Positions 1 through 5,319 of a stretch of DNA of 5,883 nt are shown here, in pieces; the first letter of the stretch is position 1, and the number at the start of each line of letters is the position of its first letter. This DNA comes from an uncultured Rhodanobacteraceae bacterium (lineage in GTDB: Bacteria; Pseudomonadota; Gammaproteobacteria; Xanthomonadales; Rhodanobacteraceae), in assembly GCA_937902695.1 (NCBI GenBank), contig CALFNI010000455.1, positions 1 to 5,883 of the forward strand, written 5' to 3'. The translations under genes and the position numbers were made by a program. Under the pieces are notes generated by a model, which saw nothing but the letters and a program-made list of their open reading frames with translations, did not search any database and was not told the origin of the DNA.

Positions 1-623
1 ATGCGCGCCGGCAATCCGCGCGGCGCGGGCGCGTCGGCGCCGTCGAACGCACGCAGGAAGCGATCGATCGCCTGCGCGCGATGCGCGATGCCGCGCGTCG
101 CGCGGCGCCAGAGCTCGGCCTGCCAGTCGTCGCGGTCGACGCCGCGGTCCCAGGCGAGCAGCCAGTCGCGCCGCCACGCCTGGTATTTCGTGAACACGTC
201 GGCGAGCGCACGCGCCAGCGACCATGCACGCAGCGCGCGATCGGGGCCGTCGAGATAACGATCGAGCGTCGCCGCGACGGGCGCGGCGCTGCGCGATGCC
301 GGATCCTGCAGCACCGCGTAGAGACGCCAGACGAGCCGCGAAGGCTCGATCGTGCGCGCATCGTCGTGCCCGGGCAGGTTCGCCGCGAGCACTTCGCCGA
401 CGAACTCGCCGGGCGTCAGGAAGCGGAGATTGGCCGCGATGCCGTGGCGCTCCGCGAGCGTCGCCTGCAGCCAGCGGCGCATCGACGGCTGCGGGATCAG
501 GATCGTGTCGGGCTCGAGCAGGCTCGTCCCCGGTGGCACGTTCCTGAGCTCGCCGGCGAGGAGCTCGGCGAGCACGTCGAGCGCGTTGCCGTGATAGAGG
601 CGGAAGTCGGGAGCGGAGGGCAC
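1..623 (-). CDS. recC: RecC, exodeoxyribonuclease V gamma subunit (N-terminal part, truncated by window edge)
   Basis: This is the RecC subunit of the RecBCD helicase-nuclease, which processes double-strand DNA ends for recombination and repair; RecC holds the complex together and reads the Chi site. The minus-strand frame is open from a GTG at 623 to base 1, giving about 207 residues of a family usually near 1,100. Visible family blocks are FRLYHGNALDVLAELL (residues 7-22), IPQPSMRRWLQ, HGIAANLRFLTPGEFV, the ALADVFTKYQAWRRDWL block and WQAELWRR; the last residues, GLPAR, align with the E. coli GLPSR-VFICG region, so the gene is intact as far as seen. A TGA in the same frame at about 660-662 and no other in-frame start between it and 623 force the GTG start, although no good ribosome binding site precedes it. 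recB and recD are not in the window. Identification is from recognised motifs, not a search. Confidence 0.93.
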   Translation of the reverse strand, partial: MPSAPDFRLYHGNALDVLAELLAGELRNVPPGTSLLEPDTILIPQPSMRRWLQATLAERHGIAANLRFLTPGEFVGEVLAANLPGHDDARTIEPSRLVWRLYAVLQDPASRSAAPVAATLDRYLDGPDRALRAWSLARALADVFTKYQAWRRDWLLAWDRGVDRDDWQAELWRRATRGIAHRAQAIDRFLRAFDGADAPAPRGLPAR

Positions 624-648
624 CTGCGAATGATGCCCGAGTGCGCGC

Positions 649-723
649 TCACGGTTCGAGATTCAGCGAAGGCGGGCGGATCGACGCTGCAAGGACGGCA
701 CGCCCTGCGGCCGCGGCGGCCAT
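649..723 (-). CDS. Possible 24-codon leader ORF upstream of recC
   Basis: An ATG at 723 is preceded by AGAGGAGG at 733-726, the best Shine-Dalgarno-like sequence in the region, although the full AGGAGG core lies only 2 nt from the ATG (5 nt if AGAGG pairs). The frame reads M-A-A-A-A-A-G-R-A-V and ends at TGA (651-649), 25 nt before the recC GTG, in a different frame from recC. recC itself lacks a visible ribosome site, so translation of this short ORF could feed ribosomes to it or act as a leader. The alternative is that a purine-rich stretch happens to sit before an ATG. The peptide resembles nothing I know, and only conservation in relatives would support it. Confidence 0.22.
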   Translation of the reverse strand: MAAAAAGRAVLAASIRPPSLNLEP

Positions 724-1059
724 GTCCTCCTCTGGGAGACCTCGACCAGCCCGATTCTCCTCGCGCTGACAGTGATGACGATGCTCCAATCTGCCTATGT
801 GACACTACCGGAACCCAGCATCACTTTTTTCGCTTGCATGTTCATCCGCGCATGGTTGTCATTTGTAATATTGGAAAATGCGGATAAATTATCTCTCCGG
901 TCCGAGCGTCGTAGTCTCGACCGGCGGCATCGACCGGTTCTTTCGTCGGGAGCCGTACCGATCGATCGGGCGCATCGCAGCCGAGCGCCGGATGGGTACC
1001 CTGCTTCCTGGCGTGGCTTCTTCAGTGCGCCGCACATATCCGGCCGGGACGCGAATGGT

Positions 1060-1085
1060 CTGTACGCCGGGCTCGACTTGTACAG
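1060..1085 (-). promoter_or_regulatory. CTGTAC-N14-GTACAG dyad, copy A
   Basis: An inverted repeat with 6-bp arms separated by 14 bp. Read on the minus strand it resembles the element at 5144-5169 beyond the arms: both read AACTGTACAAG-N-CG and end in CGTACAG at the same distance. Read as an ECF sigma promoter, the -35 would be GGAAC (1089-1085) and the -10 CGTA about 18 nt after AAC, firing toward recC. Read as an operator, the GTAC centres are 18 bp apart. The repeat is seen directly; its function is inference. Confidence 0.35.
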
Positions 1086-1187
1086 TTCCGCGCGGCCGGT
1101 GGCGGGGAGATCATGAAACCGGCAGCGCAGTCACTACGACACCCCCATGGTGGCCGTACAGCAAGTGAAGGCACCGCCGAAAACGAC

Positions 1188-1222
1188 GACCCGGGAGTTG
1201 CGCTCCCGGGTCTTTTTTTTTT
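1188..1222 (+). terminator. Strong intrinsic terminator, probably bidirectional
   Basis: A perfect 10-bp stem, GACCCGGGAG (1188-1197) and CTCCCGGGTC (1203-1212), with a 5-nt loop, is followed by ten T residues (1213-1222). This is the best form for plus-strand transcription. On the minus strand the hairpin begins nine bases past the stop of the AraC-type gene and is followed by a weaker GTCGTCGTTTT tract, so it can also end that transcript. No recognised gene precedes it on the plus strand. Confidence 0.9.
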
Positions 1223-2091
1223 CAGGCCGGCGTGCCGCGCGCCGTACGGCGCCGCAGGCGCAGCGGCGTGATGCCGCGCCGCTTCTTCAGCGTCGAGGTG
1301 AGATGGCTCTGGCTCGAGAAACCGGTGCTGATCGCGATGTCGGCGAGGTCGCGCCGCGTGTTCGCGATCAGTGTGCACGCCCGCTCGAGACGACGCTCGA
1401 TGACGTATTGCATCGGCGTCATGCCGAACGTGTTGCGGAACGCGAGCGAGAACGCGCGCGCGTCGTAGCCGGCAAGGCGCGCGAGCTCGGTGCGCGAGAG
1501 CCGCTGATCGAGCCGCGCATCGATGAACCGCCTGAGACGGCCGACCAGCGCATCCGCGAGCCTGTCGTCGCGGCGCTCCGGCTCGGCGACGCGCGTCGCA
1601 TAGCGCGTGAAGACGTGCAGCGCGAGCGTGCGCAGCAACGCGTCGGCGAAGAGCGAAGATGCATCGCCGCCGTGCCAGCTGCCATCGAAGAGCCGCGCGA
1701 CGCACTCGCGCGCGAGCGCATCGTCGGCGTCGATGCGCGCCGCGAGGTGGGTGCCGAAGTGCACGGCTCCGGCCTTCGCGCCGGCGGCAGCGATCGTGCC
1801 GCGCAGATGGACGCGGATGGCGTCGGAAGCGAGCGGCGATCGCGACGCATGCCGGTCGATCGACAGGGCCGGCGCGCTGGCGGTCGACCAGCGCGCGAGC
1901 AGGCGCCGTCCGCCATGCGACACGTCGACCGAGCACGCATGCGCGTCGGACGCCGCGCGACCGGCCGGCGGTGTCGCGAGCGACAGCACGCCGGGGACCG
2001 CATCGCGCCACGCGCGCGCCGTCGCTTCGTGTAGCGAGGCTGCGGTGCGCGGCACGGCGACGGTGACGATCGAGGACAACGGCGTTACCAC
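1222..2091 (-). CDS. AraC/XylS-family transcriptional regulator
   Basis: A 289-residue DNA-binding regulator with a variable N-terminal region (residues 1-~175, no recognised effector domain) and a C-terminal AraC-type double helix-turn-helix (about 182-282). The first helix pair lies in LSRTELARLAGYDARAFSLA (198-217), followed by FGMTPMQYVIERRLERA; the second lies in DLADIAISTGFSSQSHLT (248-265), followed by LKKRRGITPLRLRR, the family's usual closing block. The frame is also open up to a TTG at 2199 (325 residues). I prefer the GTG at 2091 because third-position GC, counted by hand, is about two thirds between 2199 and 2092 but about 85% just after 2091; neither start has a clear ribosome site. 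The gene ends at the terminator 1188-1222 and is divergent from the large secreted-protein gene at 2460, so that gene is a candidate target, as is its own promoter. The effector is unknown. Confidence 0.9.
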   Translation of the reverse strand: MVTPLSSIVTVAVPRTAASLHEATARAWRDAVPGVLSLATPPAGRAASDAHACSVDVSHGGRRLLARWSTASAPALSIDRHASRSPLASDAIRVHLRGTIAAAGAKAGAVHFGTHLAARIDADDALARECVARLFDGSWHGGDASSLFADALLRTLALHVFTRYATRVAEPERRDDRLADALVGRLRRFIDARLDQRLSRTELARLAGYDARAFSLAFRNTFGMTPMQYVIERRLERACTLIANTRRDLADIAISTGFSSQSHLTSTLKKRRGITPLRLRRRTARGTPA

Positions 2092-2459
2092 GTGAATCGT
2101 CGGATGCCGTCGACCATAGCGTGGCGCGCCGAATCGCCACCACTGGACGAAATCGACGAATCGCTCAGCGCATTTGCAGCTTCCCGCGATGCTCGCCAAC
2201 GCGCTGGTGTCCGTTGTGCGCTCGCGATTGCGTTTATCGCGCGCACGAACCGCAACACGGCATCCGTGCGTGCACGAGCTTGAAAAAATCTCCCGCTTCT
2301 TGAAAGCCGCGCATCGATCGTTTGGCTAGTGTCCCCGCGAACCGATCGTGCGTTGCGCCTCGCGCAAGCAGGCCATCGCGGCGTTTCTGCGCGAAGCAGC
2401 GACGACCCGCAGCGATCGGCCGAACGCTCGGGCAAATCCATCAGAGCTCGGGGCCCTCC
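2092..2459. other. Divergent intergenic region between the AraC-type gene and the secreted-protein gene
   Basis: About 370 bases that should carry the promoters of both divergent genes. It contains an imperfect inverted repeat GCGCGCACG (2239-2247) / CGTGCGTGC (2265-2273), the direct repeat CTTGAAA at 2279 and 2299, and the start-codon hairpin at 2448-2468. The second TTGAAA (2300-2305) could be a -35, but the hexamer 17 bp on (TGGCTA, 2323-2328) is a poor -10, so no promoter is called. Codon use in the open frame 2092-2199 does not look coding. The plus-strand frame of the large gene is open back to 2322, but the signal peptide fixes its start at 2460. Confidence 0.6.
2279..2305 (+). promoter_or_regulatory. 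CTTGAAA direct repeat, candidate AraC-type binding site
   Basis: CTTGAAA occurs at 2279-2285 and again at 2299-2305, same strand, 20 bp apart, roughly 155-180 bp before the secreted-protein start. AraC-family proteins commonly bind two direct half-sites about two helical turns apart, and such a regulator is encoded divergently next door. The identity covers only seven bases, so chance is possible. Confidence 0.25.
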
Positions 2460-2468
2460 ATGCCCCGA
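2448..2468 (+). promoter_or_regulatory. Hairpin enclosing the start codon of the secreted-protein gene
   Basis: TCGGGGC (2448-2454) pairs perfectly with GCCCCGA (2462-2468) around a 7-nt loop. The only Shine-Dalgarno-like bases (GGGG, 2450-2453) lie in the 5' arm and the ATG (2460-2462) spans loop and 3' arm, so a folded mRNA would hide both. The pairing is visible; a regulatory role is inference, and in a GC-rich genome such stems can arise by chance. Confidence 0.35.
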
Positions 2469-5063
2469 CTCAGCATCGCTCTACTGGCGTGCCTCGCGAC
2501 ATCGGTCGCGGGCGCGGCCGCGCCGGTCGTGCGCGGCGGCAACGGGATCTATCACTCGCCGCCGTTGAACCACGACGTGCAGGACTCCATCGCCGGCACC
2601 TCGCTCAACCTCGTATCCGGCGACTTCGACGACAGCGGACCGATCTCGGGCGACTGGGACATCAATTTCTGGGACGACGGCGCGTTCGCGCTCTGGACCG
2701 TCGACACCTACAACGTCGAAGCGGTCGTCGACGGCGACGGCAACGCGGCACTGCTGCAACCCGGCGACACGGTGGGCGCGGCGTCGGCGTTCTCCGCCAC
2801 GGGCGGCACGGTGGACGTGGCCGCCGGCTGGATCGCCGGCGTCGACGGCTACGTCGGCGTCAAGTTCGATTGCGACGGCCGGCTCGGCAATCCGGTGCCC
2901 TCGGGCACCTGCTTCGGCTACGTGCACGTCGTGACCGGCGACACCAGCGGCTTCCCGGCGACGATCGTCGACTACGCGTACGACGGCGACGGCAACGACA
3001 TCGTCGTGGCGCCGCCCGGCCCGCCGGTTCCGTCGGCTTCGAAGGCGTTCGCGCCGTCGAGCGTCGGCACCGGCGTGACGAGCACGCTGACAATCACGCT
3101 GACGAATCCGACCGCCACGGCAGCCGCGCTGACGGCCGATCTCGCCGACACGTTCCCGGCGGGTCTCGTCGTCGCCTCGACGCCGAACGCGTCGACGACC
3201 TGCGGCGGCGCAGTCACCGCGAATGCCGGCGACGGCTCGGTGACGCTCGGCGCAACGGGCTCGACGATTCCGGCAACCGGCGCATGCACGGTCGCCGTCG
3301 ACGTCAGCGCCGCCGCTGCGGGCACCTACGCCAACACGATCCCGGCCGGAGCGCTCCAGACCGACCAGGGCGACAGCGCGATCGCCGCGAACGCGACGCT
3401 GACCGTCTCCGGCACGCCGTCGGCGACCGTGACGCCTGGCTCGCTCTCGATCACGGCGCCGGTCGACGGCACCGGCTCGGCGCCGCTCAACATCGCCAAT
3501 GCGGCGGGCGCGGGCGATCTCACGTTCGCGATCACGGCGCAATCCGCGCAGCACGTCAAGCTGCATCCGCACGCGCATGCCGGCGCCGCGGCGAAGAAGG
3601 TGCTGTCCGCGTCGATCGATCCGAAGGTGGCCGCGAAGCTCTACGGCCGCTCGCTGCGCTCGCCGGCCTCGTTCACCGCGAGCCCGCGCGCGCACCGCGT
3701 CAATGCACCGTGGGCGCCGGCCGGATCGATCCAGTTCCAGCTCGACGACGGCTCGGCGGAAACGGCGATCAGCCTCAACGACGGCTCGACGCAGACGCCG
3801 TCGGCGTACATCAACCGCTTCACGGTGACGCCGGGCACGGGCGCCTTCACGATCGATTCGATCTCGATCTTCTGGCCGGGCTCGGACATTTCCGGCGGCG
3901 ACCTGACCGGGCTGCAGGTGAACCTGGTCGCGTACTACGATGTCGACGGCGACGGCGATCCGAGCAACGCGGTTCGTCTGGGTACCGATGACCTGGTCAC
4001 GATCAGCCAGCCGGGCGCGGTGGAAACGTACACGACGAGCTTCAGCGTGCCGGGCGACGGCGACGTCTACGTCGGCTTCGAGGACAGCTACGCCTCGAGC
4101 CCGGTGTTCTTCTCGACGGCGATGGACACCACCAGCTCCGCGCACAGTTCGTACGTCGCGGGCAATCCGGGTTCGGCGACGCCGCCGGATCTGGACAACC
4201 TCGGCAACAACGAGGCGCTCGGCGTCATCGACGACGTCACCGGCGGCGGCCTCACCGGCAACTGGATGATCCGTGCGACCGGCTCGGGCGGCGGCACCGG
4301 CGGCTGCACCGGCACGCCGGTGCCGTGGCTGACGGCGACGCCGTCGGGCGGCACGGTCGCGGGCGGCGCCAACACGAATGTCTCGGTGAAGGCGACGCCG
4401 GCCGACGGCAGCCTGACGCCGGGCAGCTACTCGGCCGAGCTCTGCATCGCGACGAACGATCCGGCGCACGCGGTGATCACGATCCCCGTCAGCGTGACGG
4501 TGACCGCCGGCAATCCCTGCAGCGCCGCCGACACGCTCTTCTGCGACGGCTTCGACGGCGGCGGCGGCAACGACGATGTCGTGACCGGCACGATCGACCA
4601 GCCGGTCACGCAGGACGGCGACGGCAGCTCGTTCGACTTCACGAGCGGCGACTTCCACCCGTACGACGCGGGCATCACGACGGACGACATCAATCTCTAC
4701 TATCTGGAAAACCCGGCGAGCGGCAGCCCCGGCCTCTTCGTCTACTGGTACGGCGATGCGGTGCCGCCGGAAGACGCGGACCTCGTCGGCGGTGTCGTCA
4801 ACACGCAAGGCGGCATCGATTTCGCGGTCATGGAGTCCGGCGACACGGTCGGCCCGGACTCGTTCCTCTCCGCCGCGTCGATCAGCATGGACAACTGGTT
4901 CGCCGGATCCGACGGCTATGTCGGCGTCGCGTTCTACAACGAGGGAACCGGCGCGGTGAACTACGGCTACATCCACATGACGACGACGAGCCCCGAAGGA
5001 TTCCCGGCGCAGGTGCTGGACTACGGCTACAACCGCGTCGGCGATCCGATCACGATTCCCTGA
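2460..5063 (+). CDS. Large exported multi-domain beta-rich protein of unknown function
   Basis: An 867-residue Ala/Gly/Asp/Thr-rich protein, probably secreted or surface-exposed. The start at 2460 gives a signal peptide: MPR, hydrophobic LSIALLACLA, and an AGA site at 17-19. In order: (a) ~37-185, a module with GDTVG, GYVGVKFDCDG and GFPATIVDYAYDGDG; (b) ~193-316, a DUF11/DUF7933-like repeat (LTITLTNPTATAAALT, TFPAGL, GTYANTIPAGALQT); (c) 325-362, the start of a Hydin/BACON-like beta domain (LSITAPVDGTGSAPLNIAN); (d) 363-420, a basic, His-rich linker; (e) 421-608, an inserted module with DVDGDGDP (Asp pattern like calcium-binding loops) and ending GNWMIRATG; (f) 616-682, the rest of the Hydin/BACON-like domain (VPWLTATPSGGTVAGG, LCIATNDPAHAVITIPVSVTV); (g) CSAADTLFCDGFDG, 687-700; (h) 703-867, a second copy of module (a), ending DPITIP. 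Mature cysteines fall in likely pairs 138/151, 248/276, 616/662, 687/695. No catalytic motif is recognised; adhesion or matrix roles are guesses. A terminator follows at 5085, so the gene appears monocistronic. Confidence 0.9.
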   Translation: MPRLSIALLACLATSVAGAAAPVVRGGNGIYHSPPLNHDVQDSIAGTSLNLVSGDFDDSGPISGDWDINFWDDGAFALWTVDTYNVEAVVDGDGNAALLQPGDTVGAASAFSATGGTVDVAAGWIAGVDGYVGVKFDCDGRLGNPVPSGTCFGYVHVVTGDTSGFPATIVDYAYDGDGNDIVVAPPGPPVPSASKAFAPSSVGTGVTSTLTITLTNPTATAAALTADLADTFPAGLVVASTPNASTTCGGAVTANAGDGSVTLGATGSTIPATGACTVAVDVSAAAAGTYANTIPAGALQTDQGDSAIAANATLTVSGTPSATVTPGSLSITAPVDGTGSAPLNIANAAGAGDLTFAITAQSAQHVKLHPHAHAGAAAKKVLSASIDPKVAAKLYGRSLRSPASFTASPRAHRVNAPWAPAGSIQFQLDDGSAETAISLNDGSTQTPSAYINRFTVTPGTGAFTIDSISIFWPGSDISGGDLTGLQVNLVAYYDVDGDGDPSNAVRLGTDDLVTISQPGAVETYTTSFSVPGDGDVYVGFEDSYASSPVFFSTAMDTTSSAHSSYVAGNPGSATPPDLDNLGNNEALGVIDDVTGGGLTGNWMIRATGSGGGTGGCTGTPVPWLTATPSGGTVAGGANTNVSVKATPADGSLTPGSYSAELCIATNDPAHAVITIPVSVTVTAGNPCSAADTLFCDGFDGGGGNDDVVTGTIDQPVTQDGDGSSFDFTSGDFHPYDAGITTDDINLYYLENPASGSPGLFVYWYGDAVPPEDADLVGGVVNTQGGIDFAVMESGDTVGPDSFLSAASISMDNWFAGSDGYVGVAFYNEGTGAVNYGYIHMTTTSPEGFPAQVLDYGYNRVGDPITIP

Positions 5064-5084
5064 GCTCCCTGGCATCGACGCATT

Positions 5085-5112
5085 GGGGCCCCGCATGGGG
5101 CCCCTTTTTTTT
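5085..5112 (+). terminator. Intrinsic terminator of the secreted-protein gene
   Basis: GGGGCCCC (5085-5092), loop GCAT, GGGGCCCC (5097-5104), then eight T residues (5105-5112), starting 21 bases after the stop at 5063. Each arm is itself a palindrome, so the arms are identical as well as complementary. It separates this gene from the downstream receptor. Confidence 0.92.
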
Positions 5113-5138
5113 GCGCCGCGTCCGCGACCGTGCCGGAG

Positions 5139-5169
5139 GGCAACTGTACAAGACGCGCGATCCGTACAG
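5139..5169 (+). promoter_or_regulatory. CTGTAC-N14-GTACAG dyad, copy B; candidate ECF-type promoter or operator of the receptor gene
   Basis: CTGTAC (5144-5149) and GTACAG (5164-5169) are separated by 14 bp, as in the copy at 1060-1085. It lies between the terminator at 5112 and the receptor start, where the receptor promoter must be. As an ECF sigma promoter it would have -35 GGCAACTGT (5139-5147) and -10 CGTA (5163-5166), with 18 nt between AAC and CGT, close to the usual ECF layout (AAC and CGT cores). That would put transcription start near 5175. Alternatively it is an operator for a dimeric repressor. Extra GTAC sites occur at 5240 and 5314. Sequence and spacing are seen; function is inferred. 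Confidence 0.4.
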
Positions 5170-5319
5170 CCCGCTGGACATCGGCGGACCCATGTCCAAT
5201 GACACGGCGCCCGCGCGGACTGTCTATGGGAGGATCGGTGTACGGGAATCCACTTCGAATCGCTCGAAAGCACCTGTCGATTGCTAACGTCGGCCGATAC
5301 GAACTCATCGCCTGTACGC

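Larger units (their letters stand above)
624..1221. other. Long intergenic region between recC and the AraC-type regulator
   Basis: No convincing protein-coding gene fills these ~600 bases. It holds, from left to right on the plus strand: the possible recC leader ORF (649-723); an AT-rich patch at about 856-895 that stands out from the GC-rich surroundings and contains TTGTCA (856-861), TAATAT (866-871) and GATAAATT (883-890), where promoters for either direction could lie, though none has a good -35/-10 pair at 16-18 bp; the CTGTAC-N14-GTACAG dyad (1060-1085) with a further GTACAG at 1156-1161; and the terminator at 1188-1222. A 96-codon plus-strand ORF (878-1168) ends 20 bases before the terminator, but its third-position GC looks clearly lower than in the genuine genes here, so it is not called as a gene. 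Confidence 0.6.

Noticed and set aside
81..887. Plus-strand open frame of 268 codons (and shorter plus-strand frames in 1-600)
   Set aside because: Antisense to recC, which has clear family motifs; the predicted protein is Arg-rich and featureless.
878..1168. Plus-strand 96-codon ORF ending just before the terminator
   Set aside because: Not called as a gene: third-position GC is clearly lower than in the real genes, there is no spaced ribosome site and no recognisable domain. Kept only as a possibility in the finding on the orphan terminator.
1022..2143. Minus-strand open frame of 373 codons overlapping the AraC-type gene
   Set aside because: Different frame from the regulator with its recognisable helix-turn-helix; Arg-rich shadow that also reads through the terminator.
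2299..2338. CTTGAAA followed by CCCCGCGA as a heat-shock (sigma-32) promoter
   Set aside because: The gap between the two elements is about 28 bp, far longer than sigma-32 promoters allow, and the -10 match is partial.
2484..2495. LLAC at residues 8-11 of the secreted protein as a lipoprotein lipobox
   Set aside because: Only ten residues precede the cysteine, too short for a lipoprotein signal peptide, and a normal AGA signal peptidase I site follows at 17-19.
5226..5280. ATG at 5226 or GTG at 5238 near GGGAGG as the receptor start
   Set aside because: Both are out of frame with the STN/plug coding frame and lead into an Arg-rich shadow frame.
4325..5287. Plus-strand open frame of 320 codons
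   Set aside because: Out-of-frame shadow of the secreted-protein gene that continues past its stop and through the terminator.
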